From Streptomyces sp. PsTaAH-137 (GTDB taxonomy: Bacteria > Actinomycetota > Actinomycetes > Streptomycetales > Streptomycetaceae), in contig NZ_QLLY01000004.1 in the NCBI RefSeq assembly GCF_003259365.1, positions 248,001 through 312,000 of the forward strand: DNA of 64,000 nt. The letters run 5' to 3'. The notes under the pieces are model-generated. The model did not search any database, had not been told where the DNA came from, and saw only the letters and a list, made by a program, of their open reading frames with translations. Position 1 is the stretch's first letter. Every line of letters starts with the position of its first letter. This document shows, in pieces, positions 53,080 through 61,689 of this stretch. The position numbers and the translations under genes are program-made.

Positions 53080-53807
53080 ACCCAGGCGGCGGCCTCCACC
53101 ACGGTGGCCGCCGCCTCCACCCCCTCCGGCACGGGGGGCCGCCGCACGACGACGACCGGAATCCCGGCCTCACGGGCGGCGACGAGCTTGGGCGCGGTGG
53201 CGGCGCCCCCGCTGTCCTTGGTCACGAGGGCATCGATGCGATGCCGGGCGATGAGCTCCCGCTCGCCCTCCAGCGTGAACGGCCCGCGCTGGAGCAGCAC
53301 GTCCATGTCGTCCGGAAACGGCGGCTCGGGCGCGTCCACGGCCCGCACGAGAAAGTGCACCCCGCCGACGTGCGCGAACGCGGCGAGTTCTTGCCGCCCG
53401 GTGGTCAGGAACACCCGCCGGAACCTCCCGACGACCTCGGCGGCCTCCCCCGACGACCCGACCTCCCGCCAGTCGTCGCCCTCTCCTGCGACCCACCCGG
53501 GCCGCCGCAACGCGAGCAACGGCACCCGGGCGACACCGGCGGCCCGAGCGGCGTTGAAACTGATCCGCTCGGCGAACGGATGGGTGGCATCGACGACGGC
53601 ATCCACCCCGTGCCCCCGCACCCACTCCACCATCCCCTCGACCCCACCGAACCCCCCGACCCGCACTTCCCCCACGGGCAGCCGAGGCGCGGCAACCCGC
53701 CCGGCCAGCGAACTGGTGACCCGCACCCGCCCGTCCAGCACCTCGGCCAGCTCCCGCGCCTCGGTCGTCCCACCGAGGATGAGTACGTGCGTCAACGGGG
53801 GCTCCAT
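53061..53807 (-). CDS. cobK: Precorrin-6A reductase CobK
   Basis: 248 residues from the ATG at 53807; TTG and GTG alternatives exist nearby. THVLILGGTTEARELAEVLD forms the NADPH-binding start, followed by VTSSLAGRVAAPRLPVGEVR, VGGFGGVEGMVEWVR, AVVDATHPFAERISFNAARA, VFLTTGRQELAAFAH and the C-terminal IDALVTKDSGGAATAPKLVA, AREAGIPVVVVRRP. The enzyme reduces precorrin-6A to 6B. It is in the opposite direction to cobIJ but overlaps it at the 3' end. The gene therefore needs its own promoter, upstream of which the cluster is interrupted. Confidence 0.93.
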   Translation of the reverse strand: MEPPLTHVLILGGTTEARELAEVLDGRVRVTSSLAGRVAAPRLPVGEVRVGGFGGVEGMVEWVRGHGVDAVVDATHPFAERISFNAARAAGVARVPLLALRRPGWVAGEGDDWREVGSSGEAAEVVGRFRRVFLTTGRQELAAFAHVGGVHFLVRAVDAPEPPFPDDMDVLLQRGPFTLEGERELIARHRIDALVTKDSGGAATAPKLVAAREAGIPVVVVRRPPVPEGVEAAATVVEAAAWVQRVSG

Positions 53808-53866
53808 GAGCGAGGGGGACGGGGGCTCGTCCACTCAAGCACACCGGGTCATTCGCCCCGACGCCC

Positions 53867-53895
53867 GTACAACCAACCGGGCCCGCCGAATGTCT
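53867..53895 (+). promoter_or_regulatory. Candidate ECF-type promoter, GTACAACC-N17-GTCT (second site)
   Basis: GTACAACC at 53867-53874, 17 bases, GTCT at 53892-53895. Identical layout to the site at 7441-7469. The following gene (53942) also encodes a secreted protein. Confidence 0.35.
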
Positions 53896-53941
53896 TCTCC
53901 CCGCCCGGACCAAGATCCGGCTCATCCTCGCTGGGAGAACC

Positions 53942-54712
53942 ATGCGCATCCGAACGGCCGCCACCGCCGCCTGCGGCACCCTGACCCTGGTCGCGCTGCT
54001 CGCGCCCGCCGCGCAGGCGGACAGTCACAAGGGGGACACCCGGTTCACGTCCGTGACGTTCAGCAGGTCCACCGTGAACGTCGGCGTCAGCAAGGCGCAG
54101 TCGGTGACCGTCGTCGCCACCGCCAAGGACGACTCCGGGATCAGTGGCATCTGGGGCGGCAAGCTGGTCGGCCCGGACAAGCACATCGCGTTTCCCGATG
54201 ACGCGTCGTGCTCGCGGCCCTCGTCGACCACGATGAAGTGCACCTGGAAGTACGTGTTCGACGCGAACGACTCCGACGACTACGCCGACCTGACCAACGG
54301 GCGGGCCGGGACCTGGCACCTCGACGCCGAGGCCGCGGCCATGGACCAGGACTTCTACGCGCTCAACAGCAGCAAGTCGGTCAAGGTCAAGCGGTACGCC
54401 GAGCTGGCCGTCACCCAGGCCGGTCCCGAGCCCGTGGCCAAGGGGCACACCCTGACCGTGACCGGGGCGCTGACCCGCGCGAACTGGGACACGAACGTCT
54501 ACGCCGGGTACACCGCGCAGCGCGTCGCCCTCCAGTTCAAGAAGTCCGGCAGCTCGTCGTACTCCACGGTGAAGACGGTGACCACCGACAGCAAGGGCAA
54601 GCTGAAGACGACCATGAAGGCCACGTCGTCCGGTACCTGGCGGTGGGTGTTCGCCGGTACGGGGACGACGATGGCGGTCACCGCGGGCGGGGACAGCGTC
54701 GCTCTCAAGTAG
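53942..54712 (+). CDS. Secreted protein with Ig-like domains, unknown function
   Basis: 256 residues. A signal peptide (TAATAACGTLTLVALLAPAA with cleavage at AQADS) precedes two beta-sandwich-like parts. The first includes DTRFTSVTFSRSTVNVGVSK and SVTVVATAKDDSGISGIWGG; the second has LAVTQAGPEPVAKGHTLTVT, GALTRANWDTNVYAGYTAQR, VTTDSKGKLKTTMKATSSGT. Both look like bacterial Ig-like folds that often occur in extracellular matrix or calcium-dependent adhesins. I recall similar Streptomyces proteins but no function. The gene interrupts the cobalamin cluster. Confidence 0.75.
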   Translation: MRIRTAATAACGTLTLVALLAPAAQADSHKGDTRFTSVTFSRSTVNVGVSKAQSVTVVATAKDDSGISGIWGGKLVGPDKHIAFPDDASCSRPSSTTMKCTWKYVFDANDSDDYADLTNGRAGTWHLDAEAAAMDQDFYALNSSKSVKVKRYAELAVTQAGPEPVAKGHTLTVTGALTRANWDTNVYAGYTAQRVALQFKKSGSSSYSTVKTVTTDSKGKLKTTMKATSSGTWRWVFAGTGTTMAVTAGGDSVALK

Positions 54713-54730
54713 GGGTGCGAGGAGGGGAGT

Positions 54731-55309
54731 TCAGGGTTTGCGGTGGGTCGTCTCCTCCAGAGCTCTTACCGCCCGCTCCAGGCGCGCCCGCCGGTTCTCC
54801 TGTGTCGCCTGGAGCAGGGGCAGCAGGACCAGGTAGCGGGCGGTCCGGTCGAGGGCGTCGAAAGCCGTGCGGGCCGCCGGGTTCGCGTCGAGCGCCGCCG
54901 TGAGGTCGTCGGGGACGGTGGCCGCCGACTGGGACGCGTAGGCGCGGTCCCAGCGGCCGTCCTCCTGGGCCCGGCGCACCTCGGCGAGTCCGGGCTCCCG
55001 CATCCGGCCGGCGGCGGCCAGGGCGGCGACCTTCTCGACGTTGACCCGGGACCACAGGCTCCGGGCCCGGCGCGGCACGTACTTCTGGAGGTAGTGGCGG
55101 TCGTCGAGGCCGCGCCGCTGTCCGGAGATCCAGCCCCAGCACAGGCCGATGTCGACCAGCTCGTCGTCCGTGACCGAGGCGATCCCCGACGCCTTCTTGG
55201 CCACCTTCACCCACACGCCCTCGCGCCGCGTGTGGTGCCCGGCCAGCCACTCCTCGAAGGCCGCCGCGTCCGGGAACGCGCGGACCTCCACCCCGTCGAA
55301 CTCGTCCAT
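54731..55309 (-). CDS. YdeI/OmpD-associated family protein
   Basis: 192 residues. VRAFPDAAAFEEWLAGHHTR, EGVWVKVAKKASGIASVTDD, ELVDIGLCWGWISGQRRGLD, DRHYLQKYVPRRARSLWSRV and NVEKVAALAAAGRMREPGLA are the typical blocks of the family, whose E. coli member protects against antimicrobial peptides; the mechanism is unknown. The C-terminal half (YLVLLPLLQATQENRRARLE) is the usual helical YdeI extension. It is transcribed toward the secreted-protein gene. Confidence 0.88.
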   Translation of the reverse strand: MDEFDGVEVRAFPDAAAFEEWLAGHHTRREGVWVKVAKKASGIASVTDDELVDIGLCWGWISGQRRGLDDRHYLQKYVPRRARSLWSRVNVEKVAALAAAGRMREPGLAEVRRAQEDGRWDRAYASQSAATVPDDLTAALDANPAARTAFDALDRTARYLVLLPLLQATQENRRARLERAVRALEETTHRKP

Positions 55310-55331
55310 GCGGGCAACCTAGCCCGCGGCG

Positions 55332-55550
55332 TCAGCGATTGCGCGGGTGGTTGCGTGCCGTGCGTTCGTTGCCGTGCTTGTACGCGCCGGTCCAGCGGGC
55401 CATCACAAGCTGGGCGTCCCCCGCCTCGACCTCCGCGAGGAACTTCTCGGCCCGTGCGCCGCGCAGCGTGCCGGCGGCGCGGCCCTGATGGGTGAGCGTC
55501 ACGGAGCCGTCGGGGTGTTCGTCGTAGGTGAAGCCGAAGGGGCGGGGCAT
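55332..55550 (-). CDS. Small conserved protein, unknown function
   Basis: 72 residues from the ATG at 55550. MPRPFGFTYDEHPDGSVTLT, HQGRAAGTLRGARAEKFLAE, then GDAQLVMARWTGAYKHGNER. The RGARAEKFLAEVE...D.Q..MAR.TGnYKrGNEr pattern is widely conserved in Streptomyces. No domain of known function or signal peptide is visible. The stop is 23 bases before the YdeI start, so it may share a transcript with it. Confidence 0.8.
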   Translation of the reverse strand: MPRPFGFTYDEHPDGSVTLTHQGRAAGTLRGARAEKFLAEVEAGDAQLVMARWTGAYKHGNERTARNHPRNR

Positions 55551-55600
55551 GGCCGGATGGTAGGGCCACGGCGGGTGGGGGCGGTACGGGTTTTCCAGGG

Positions 55601-56350
55601 TCAGCAGGTGTGCCGGTCCCGCTCCGTCGAGTACAGGTGGCTGTCGCGGAACTGGGAGGCGCCGAGCGTGCGGCCCACCAGGATGACCGCCGTGCGCCGG
55701 ACGCCGGAGGACGTGAGCTGGTCCGCGATGTCGCCGAGGGTGCCGCGCAGGACGAGTTCGTTGTCGCGGCTGGCGTAGGCGACGATCGCGGCGGGGCAGT
55801 CGGCGCCGTAGTGCGGGAGGAGTTCGGCGACGATGCGGTCGACGTAGCGGGCGCCGAGGTGCAGGACGAGGAGGGCGCCGGACGCGCCCAGCGTCGCCAG
55901 GTCCTCGCCGGGCGGCATGGGGGTGGCCTGCTGGGCGATGCGGGTCAGGATGACGGTCTGGCCGACCGTGGGCACGGTCAGTTCCCGCTTCAGGGCCGCC
56001 GCGGCCGCCGCGAAGGCGGGGACACCGGGGACGACCTCGTACGGGATGCCGTGCGCGTCCAGGCGGCGCATCTGTTCCGCCACCGCCGAGAAGACCGACG
56101 GGTCGCCGGAGTGCAGGCGGGCCACGTCGAGGCCGGCCTCGTGGGCCGCCACGAACTCCCGCTCGATGGCGTCGAGATCGAGGTCGGCGGTGTCGATGAG
56201 CTTCGCGTCCGGCGGGCACTCCGCGAGGAGTTCGTCCGGGACCAGCGAACCCGCGTACAGGCATACCTGGCAGGCGGCCAGGGTGCGGGCGCCGCGCAGG
56301 GTGATCAGGTCGGCGGCGCCGGGGCCCGCTCCGATGAAGTGGACCGTCAT
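55601..56350 (-). CDS. cobM: Precorrin-4 C11-methyltransferase CobM
   Basis: 249 residues. TVHFIGAGPGAADLITLRGA, RTLAACQVCLYAGSLVPDEL, ARLHSGDPSVFSAVAEQMRR, YEVVPGVPAFAAAAAALKRE, LLVLHLGARYVDRIVAELLP and LVGRTLGAS match the CobM/CbiF group of tetrapyrrole methyltransferases. It adds a methyl at C11 of precorrin-4. Its ATG overlaps the cobL stop, so the two are coupled. The last ~25 residues end in SHLYSTERDRHTC, usual for Streptomyces CobM. Confidence 0.95.
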   Translation of the reverse strand: MTVHFIGAGPGAADLITLRGARTLAACQVCLYAGSLVPDELLAECPPDAKLIDTADLDLDAIEREFVAAHEAGLDVARLHSGDPSVFSAVAEQMRRLDAHGIPYEVVPGVPAFAAAAAALKRELTVPTVGQTVILTRIAQQATPMPPGEDLATLGASGALLVLHLGARYVDRIVAELLPHYGADCPAAIVAYASRDNELVLRGTLGDIADQLTSSGVRRTAVILVGRTLGASQFRDSHLYSTERDRHTC

Positions 56351-57591
56351 GAGGGACCAGCCTCCGCTGTCTTCGTTGCTGACCATTGGGTGACCGGCAT
56401 CGCCTGACGCCAGCCCGTGAAACCGCCGACCGGCACGGCGTGCGCGACGGAGAGCCGGGTGAGGTCGCCGCCGTGGCGCCGGTACCGGTCGGCGAGCAGC
56501 GCCTCCGACTCCAGCGTCACCGTGTTCGCGACGAGCCGCCCACCGTCGCCGAGCGCCTCCCAGCAGGCGTCGAGCAGGCCCGGCGCGGTGAGTCCGCCGC
56601 CGATGAACACGGCGTCGGGGCGCGGGAGTCCGGCGAGCGCGTCCGGGGCCGCGCCCGTCACGACGTGCAGGCCGGGGACGCCGAGCCGGGCGGCGTTGCG
56701 GGTGATCCGTTCGGCGCGCTCCGGCGAGCGTTCGACGGTGTACGCGCGGCACGACGGGTGCGTGCGCAGCCACTCCACGGCGATCGATCCTGAGCCGCCG
56801 CCCACGTCCCAGAGCAGTTCGCCGGGGGCGGGCGCGAGCGCGGCCAGGGTCGCGGCGCGGACATGGCGCTTGGTGAGCTGCCCGTCGTTCTCGTACGCGG
56901 CGTCGGGCAGCCCCGGCACCGCGCCGAGCCGGAGGGCGCCGGGAGCGCGGACGCAGTCGACGGCGATGACGTTCAGGGCGTCGCCGGGCGGACGCGTCCA
57001 GTCCTCGGCCACGCCGTCGTACGCGGCCTCGGACTCGGCGCCGAGCTGTTCCAGGACCGTCATCCGGCTCGGGCCGAAGCCCCGGTCGGTCAGCAGCGCG
57101 GCGACCGTCGCCGGGGTGTCCGCGCCCGCCGACAGGACGAGCACCCGGCGCCCGTGGTGCAGGACGGCGGCGAGCCGGTCGGCCGGGCGGCCCACCAGCG
57201 ACACCGTCTCGGTGCCCTCCAGCGGCCAGCCGACGCGGGCGCACGCGTAGGAGACGGAGGACGGGTGCGGCAGGACCCGGAAGGCGTCGGCGCCGGCGAT
57301 CTCGGTGAGGGTGCGGCCGATGCCGTAGAACATGGGGTCGCCGCTGGCCAGGACCGCGAGCCGGGAGCCCCGGTGGCGCTCCAGGAGCCCGGGGACGGCG
57401 GGCCGCAGCGGGGACGGCCAGGCGACGCGCTCACCGGGGCAGGCGTCGGCGGGGAGCAGGCCGAGCTGGCGCGGGCCGCCGATGATCACCTCGGCGTCGG
57501 CGAGCGCGGCCCGGGAGACGGCCGGCAGTCCCGGCCAGCCGTCGGCGCCGATCCCCACGACCGTCACGGGTGTCGGATGCGCGGGAGTCAC
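56347..57591 (-). CDS. cobL: Precorrin-6Y C5,15-methyltransferase (decarboxylating) CobL
   Basis: 414 residues from the GTG at 57591. The first half is the CbiE methyltransferase domain (VTVVGIGADGWPGLPAVSRA, LADAEVIIGGPRQLGLLPAD, VLASGDPMFYGIGRTLTEI, VSLVGRPADRLAAVLHHGRR). The second half is the CbiT domain with the SAM motif ELLWDVGGGSGSIAVEWLRT and AVFIGGGLTAPGLLDACWEA. It methylates C5 and C15 and decarboxylates precorrin-6B. It is first of the cobL-cobM operon. The upstream region carries two perfect 18-base tandem repeats. No B12 riboswitch is seen in front of it. Confidence 0.95.
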   Translation of the reverse strand: MTPAHPTPVTVVGIGADGWPGLPAVSRAALADAEVIIGGPRQLGLLPADACPGERVAWPSPLRPAVPGLLERHRGSRLAVLASGDPMFYGIGRTLTEIAGADAFRVLPHPSSVSYACARVGWPLEGTETVSLVGRPADRLAAVLHHGRRVLVLSAGADTPATVAALLTDRGFGPSRMTVLEQLGAESEAAYDGVAEDWTRPPGDALNVIAVDCVRAPGALRLGAVPGLPDAAYENDGQLTKRHVRAATLAALAPAPGELLWDVGGGSGSIAVEWLRTHPSCRAYTVERSPERAERITRNAARLGVPGLHVVTGAAPDALAGLPRPDAVFIGGGLTAPGLLDACWEALGDGGRLVANTVTLESEALLADRYRRHGGDLTRLSVAHAVPVGGFTGWRQAMPVTQWSATKTAEAGPS

Positions 57592-57629
57592 TGCCTGGTA
57601 CCTCGTGCCGGGTGCGTCATGCTCGGAAG

Positions 57630-57665
57630 GACGGAATCAACGGAAACGACGGAATCAACGGAAAC
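57630..57665. repeat. Tandem 18-base repeat upstream of cobL
   Basis: GACGGAATCAACGGAAAC occurs at 57630-57647 and again at 57648-57665 with no difference. It lies in the divergent region between cobL and the glyoxalase gene. It may be a binding site for a regulator of the pair. Confidence 0.8.
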
Positions 57666-57746
57666 TCCGTCAAGGACGTCATCGTGGGAGCCGCACTCTA
57701 TCGGGCGACATCGGCTCCGCCGCCGAGCACCCCAGGGAGATCCCTC

Positions 57747-58157
57747 TTGACCCGCACGCCCCTCACCGGCCGCGTCGCACCCATCATGCCGAGCCGCACC
57801 CTGTCGCTGACCCTCGACTTCTACGCGGCGCTGGGCTTCGAGGCCACCACGCACCTGCCCGACGACGGCTATCTGATCCTCGTACGCGACGACGCCGAAC
57901 TGCACTTCTTCCACGCGCCCCGCACCGACCCGCTGACCTCGGCGCACGGGGCGTACCTGCGGCTCGACGGGGGCGCGCACGTCGCCGACGCGCTGTACGA
58001 GCAGTGGCGGGCGACCGGTCTGAGCGCCGACCCGTACGCGACGCCGCGGCTCGTCGAGCCGGACGACACGGTGTACGGGATGCGGGAGTTCGCGCTGGTC
58101 GACCCGGACGGGAACCTGCTGCGCGTCGGGGCGGTCCTGGAGGCCACCGAGGGCTGA
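57747..58157 (+). CDS. Glyoxalase/bleomycin-resistance-type VOC protein
   Basis: 136 residues from the TTG at 57747, which has GGGAGA upstream; longer in-frame starts lack coding support. VAPIMPSRTLSLTLDFYAAL, GFEATTHLPDDGYLILVRDD, AELHFFHAPRTDPLTSAHGA and FALVDPDGNLLRVGAVLEAT are typical of vicinal-oxygen-chelate proteins of the BLMT-like type, which often bind bleomycin or other drugs rather than metals. Gene symbol not assigned. It is divergent from cobL. The start codon choice is inferred. Confidence 0.8.
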   Translation: MTRTPLTGRVAPIMPSRTLSLTLDFYAALGFEATTHLPDDGYLILVRDDAELHFFHAPRTDPLTSAHGAYLRLDGGAHVADALYEQWRATGLSADPYATPRLVEPDDTVYGMREFALVDPDGNLLRVGAVLEATEG

Positions 58158-58288
58158 CCCGGCGGCTGTTGCCCAGGCCGGTGCGGCGGCCGACCGACGC
58201 GCCGCCCGGCGTCACGGTCCGCGGAACCGCCCCTTCCACGGTGTTATGTCGAACCTCCGGGACACCGAGCGGGAGGTACGAGGGGCAC

Positions 58289-60127
58289 ATGGCCAGATTC
58301 GGGGCGGCGCGGGCCTGGGTCGTGTCCGCCATGGTGCTGGGGGCGTCGACGAGCGGGGTGGCGGCGCACGCGGCCGAGGACGACGGCACGGACGCCGGGC
58401 ACGCCGCCGTGGTGTGGCCGGTGACGGCGACCCCGCACATGACGGCGGCGGCGCTCGGTTCGGGCGACGACGCGCGGCCGGTCTTCGACTCCGACGAGCT
58501 GGCGGACCTGTTCGCGGACGGCGGGCGGCTGCGCGAGGTCGTCGACGCGGGCAAGGGCCGCGACGTGAACTGGGTCCTCGACCCCGATCTGGTGCTCGCC
58601 GCGCAGGCCATGGCGCGCGGCTACCGCGTCGCGGACAGCGCCGATTCCTCCAACCCGCAGGACAGCACGCAGGGCACCGGGCAGAGCGCGGCCCGGGAGT
58701 GGCTGGCCGATCTGAAGGGCGCGGTGCGCGGCCGGGACGTGTGGCTGCTGCCGTACGCGGACACCGACCTCGCCTCCCTCGCCCACCACCCGTCCGCCGA
58801 CACCGACGACCTCACCGAGGTCGTCGCGAACCTCGCGGAGGACGCCAAAAGGGACGTCGACTCGATCCTCGGCACCGGTACGCGGTCGGGCCTCGGCTGG
58901 CCCGCGGACGGCGCCCTCGACACCCGGATCACCGCGCTCGCGGGCAAGCTGGACGTGACCTGGATGCTTGCCTCCGGCCAGGGCCTCACCCCGGCGGGGG
59001 ACGACCCGGTGACCCTCGGCGAGGGCGACGACGCGATCACGGCGCTGCCGTACGACACGGGCGTGACGACGGCGCTGTCCCGTATCGAGGACGAGGAGAA
59101 GGACACGTCGTCGGCGAGTCCGAGTCCGAGCGCGTCGCCGAGCGCGGTGGCAGGGATCCCGTCGACCGGCACCCCGTCCCCCAGCGGCTCCGACGCGTCC
59201 CCCTCCGGCTCGCCCTCCCCCTCCGCTTCGGAGAAGCCCGACACCCCGGACCAGAAGACCGTCGACCGGGTCACCGCGCTCCTGAAGGCGAACACGCGGC
59301 CCGTCGTCGTCCCGCCCCGCGAGCTGTCCGGCACGGCGGCGAACGCGCTGGCCGCCGCGATCGACTCCGGCACCGACGACGGCTGGCTGGAGCCGGAGGG
59401 CATCCGGACCGCCGACAACGACCCGGTCACCGGGCAGGCGGGCGCCTCCTCCGGGTACCCGTCGCGGCTCCGGGCGAGCGAGCTGACGGCCGGCCAACTC
59501 GGGCACGTGGCAGCCGACTTGGACGGGCTCGCCACGCTCTCGAAGGTGCTCGCCGACCCGAAGGTGACCGCGGCCTCCGTGCACGCGGCGATGGCCCGCG
59601 CCCTGTCGACGGCCTGGCGGGCGCACGACGACGCCGACCAGGAGACGTTCCAGCAGCGCACGCGGGCGTTCCTGGACACGTCGGTGGACTCGCTGCGGAT
59701 GGTGCCGAAGTCCACGGTGACGGTGACCTCGGGCGACGCCACGATCCCGGTGACGGTCGACAACGGTCTCCAGCAGCCGGTCGCCGGGCTCGAACTGCGG
59801 GTCACGTCCAGCGACGCGGAGCGGCTGCGGATCAATGACGCGACGCTGGCGGTGGAGGCGGCCGGTTCGGCCAGCCACACCAACCAGCTCTCCGTCACCG
59901 CGAAGGCCAACGGCAAGGCGCAGCTCACGGCCCGGCTCTACACGACGAGCGACGGCAAGCCGTGGGGCGATCCGATGACGTTCGAGGTGGACGTCGCCTC
60001 GGTGTCGACGGGCGCGATCACCGTGGTCGGCGTCGGGGTCGCGCTGATCGTGCTCGCGGCGGCGGTCCGGATGCACAACGTGCGGCGCCGCCGCGCGAGG
60101 GAAGCGCCGGCCGACGGTCAGGACTGA
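58289..60127 (+). CDS. DUF6049-family secreted, membrane-anchored protein
   Basis: 612 residues. A signal sequence (WVVSAMVLGASTSGVAAHAA), then VVWPVTATPHMTAAALGSGD, GGRLREVVDAGKGRDVNWVL, DPDLVLAAQAMARGYRVADS, VRGRDVWLLPYADTDLASLA and DVTWMLASGQGLTPAGDD. A low-complexity Ser/Pro stretch (SSASPSPSASPSAVAGIPS...) at residues ~275-325 links the two halves, followed by a C-terminal membrane anchor ITVVGVGVALIVLAAAVRMH and a basic tail. DUF6049 proteins are usually next to the murJ lipid II flippase genes; this one is not. Function unknown; it may act in the cell envelope. Confidence 0.82.
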   Translation: MARFGAARAWVVSAMVLGASTSGVAAHAAEDDGTDAGHAAVVWPVTATPHMTAAALGSGDDARPVFDSDELADLFADGGRLREVVDAGKGRDVNWVLDPDLVLAAQAMARGYRVADSADSSNPQDSTQGTGQSAAREWLADLKGAVRGRDVWLLPYADTDLASLAHHPSADTDDLTEVVANLAEDAKRDVDSILGTGTRSGLGWPADGALDTRITALAGKLDVTWMLASGQGLTPAGDDPVTLGEGDDAITALPYDTGVTTALSRIEDEEKDTSSASPSPSASPSAVAGIPSTGTPSPSGSDASPSGSPSPSASEKPDTPDQKTVDRVTALLKANTRPVVVPPRELSGTAANALAAAIDSGTDDGWLEPEGIRTADNDPVTGQAGASSGYPSRLRASELTAGQLGHVAADLDGLATLSKVLADPKVTAASVHAAMARALSTAWRAHDDADQETFQQRTRAFLDTSVDSLRMVPKSTVTVTSGDATIPVTVDNGLQQPVAGLELRVTSSDAERLRINDATLAVEAAGSASHTNQLSVTAKANGKAQLTARLYTTSDGKPWGDPMTFEVDVASVSTGAITVVGVGVALIVLAAAVRMHNVRRRRAREAPADGQD

Positions 60128-60558
60128 GTACGGCGCAGGGTCCGCAGGATCAGCCACTGGTCGCCGTAGGCCATCGCGGTGCCGAGCACGGCCATCACGA
60201 TGCCGACCGTCACCCCGCCGACGGCCGTGCCGACCGCGAACCCGGCCGCGCCGAGCAGCGCGTGCACCGCGAAGCGGACGGCGACCAGGCCGAGGGCGAG
60301 CAGCCGGGTCCGCTTGTTCTTCCACAGGGCCTTCATCAGGCGCATCCGCTTCTTGAGGACGGTGAGGGAGAGCGCCATGTTGAGGACGATGAGGACCGGG
60401 AGCACGCCGTACGCGGTCGGGTAGGCGCGGGCGATGTCGAAGACCCCGGCGAAGCAGCCCGCGATCGGGAAGTACCAGACGGGCAGCCCCTGGAAGTCCC
60501 GGTAGTCGTCGCGCTCCGCCGTCGCTGTCGTCGTCCTGGCCGCCGTCTGCACGATCAT
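60118..60558 (-). CDS. Small multi-pass membrane protein, unknown function
   Basis: 146 residues from the ATG at 60558 with GGGGGA upstream. After a basic N-terminus (AARTTTATAERDDYRDFQGL) come four to five helices: PVWYFPIAGCFAGVFDIARA, GVLPVLIVLNMALSLTVLKK, LALGLVAVRFAVHALLGAAG and VGGVTVGIVMAVLGTAMAYG. It overlaps the 3' end of the DUF6049 gene by 10 bases on the other strand. I do not recognise the family. Confidence 0.65.
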   Translation of the reverse strand: MIVQTAARTTTATAERDDYRDFQGLPVWYFPIAGCFAGVFDIARAYPTAYGVLPVLIVLNMALSLTVLKKRMRLMKALWKNKRTRLLALGLVAVRFAVHALLGAAGFAVGTAVGGVTVGIVMAVLGTAMAYGDQWLILRTLRRTQS

Positions 60559-60674
60559 GGCCGTCCCCCTGTGTCCGAGTGTGTCGCCGGTCCTTCCCGG
60601 CATCACCGAGCTTCGCGGAGACAGGGGGTCCCCCGGCAGAGCGAGCCGTCCTCACTCGCCCCGTACAAATGTCA

Positions 60675-61643
60675 CTACGAGTCCTTCTTCTTGACGGCGG
60701 CCTCGGCGTCCACGATGCCCAGGCCCAGCTTGCTGTTGTTCTTCGGGTTCTTCGCCGTGGACCGGATCGTCGACATGATCTCGTCCGGTTTCAGGCCCTC
60801 GTGGTGCAGGAGGGCGGCGACGGCGGCCACGTACGGGGACGCCATGGAGGTGCCGGACAGCTTCCCGTAGCCGGAGGTGTCCTTCAGGGTCTCCTTCGTG
60901 CGGTACGTGGGGAGGGTGGAGAGGATGTCGACGCCGGGGGCCGAAACGGCGTCGTCCACACCGAAGTTGGAGAAGGAGGCCGGAGCGCCGTCGGTGTCGC
61001 TGGCGCCGACGACGAGGACCGGGGTGCCGACCTTGTACGTCTGGACGTCGTCGCCGTCGTTCCCGGCGGCCGCGACGACGGTGACGCCCTTGCCGTACGC
61101 GTACTTGATCGCCGCGTTGAGGGTGCCGCCGCGCAGCAGCTTGGCCATCAGGCCCGATTCGCCGAGCGAGAGGTTGATGACGTCGGCGCCGTGGTCGGCG
61201 GCCCACTTGATGCCCAGATTGATGTTCTGGTTGGAGCCGGAGCCGTCGGCGCCGAGCACCCGCACCGGCATGATCTTCGCGCCGGGGGCGCCGCCCGCGA
61301 TGCCGACGCCGTTGTCGGTGTGGGCGGCGGCGATGCCCGAGACGTGGGTGCCGTGACCGTTTAAGTCCTTGGGCTTGTTGTCGTTGTCGACGAAGTCGTG
61401 GCCGTCGACGAGGCGGCCCTTGAGATCGGGATGGTCGGGGTCGACGCCGGTGTCGACGACCGCGATGACGGTGTCGTCGCCCTTGGAGGTGTCCCAGGCG
61501 TCGGGGAGGTGGAGCGCGTCGAGCGCCCACTGGTCGTCCCGCATCGGGTCGGGCTTGTTGTCGTCGTCGCTGTCCCCGCAGGCCGTGACAGTCAGCAGCA
61601 GCACGGCGGCGAGGCAGTAGGCGAGAGGGGTACGCGTGCGCAT
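60675..61643 (-). CDS. Subtilisin-like serine protease, lipoprotein (S8)
   Basis: 322 residues. MRTRTPLAYCLAAVLLLTVT ends in the lipobox TAC-G with the lipidated Cys near residue 22. The catalytic triad is visible: Asp in VIAVVDTGVDPDHPDLKG, His in NGHGTHVSGIAAAHTDNGVG, Ser in GYGKLSGTSMASPYVAAVAA. Supporting blocks are ADVINLSLGESGLMAKLL and VVAAAGNDGDDVQ. The enzyme acts outside the membrane with a short N-terminal linker but no propeptide or pro-domain readily visible. It may belong to the mycosin/bacillopeptidase-like family. Transcribed alone. Confidence 0.9.
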   Translation of the reverse strand: MRTRTPLAYCLAAVLLLTVTACGDSDDDNKPDPMRDDQWALDALHLPDAWDTSKGDDTVIAVVDTGVDPDHPDLKGRLVDGHDFVDNDNKPKDLNGHGTHVSGIAAAHTDNGVGIAGGAPGAKIMPVRVLGADGSGSNQNINLGIKWAADHGADVINLSLGESGLMAKLLRGGTLNAAIKYAYGKGVTVVAAAGNDGDDVQTYKVGTPVLVVGASDTDGAPASFSNFGVDDAVSAPGVDILSTLPTYRTKETLKDTSGYGKLSGTSMASPYVAAVAALLHHEGLKPDEIMSTIRSTAKNPKNNSKLGLGIVDAEAAVKKKDS

Positions 61644-61689
61644 GGTCCGAGCCTGCGGCCGGGGGCGCGCTCACGCATGTGGGGGCGCG

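Noticed and set aside
57592..57746. Second cobalamin riboswitch in front of cobL
   Set aside because: No GCCACTG box or AAGCCGG element is found in either strand of this region; only the tandem 18-base repeat is seen.
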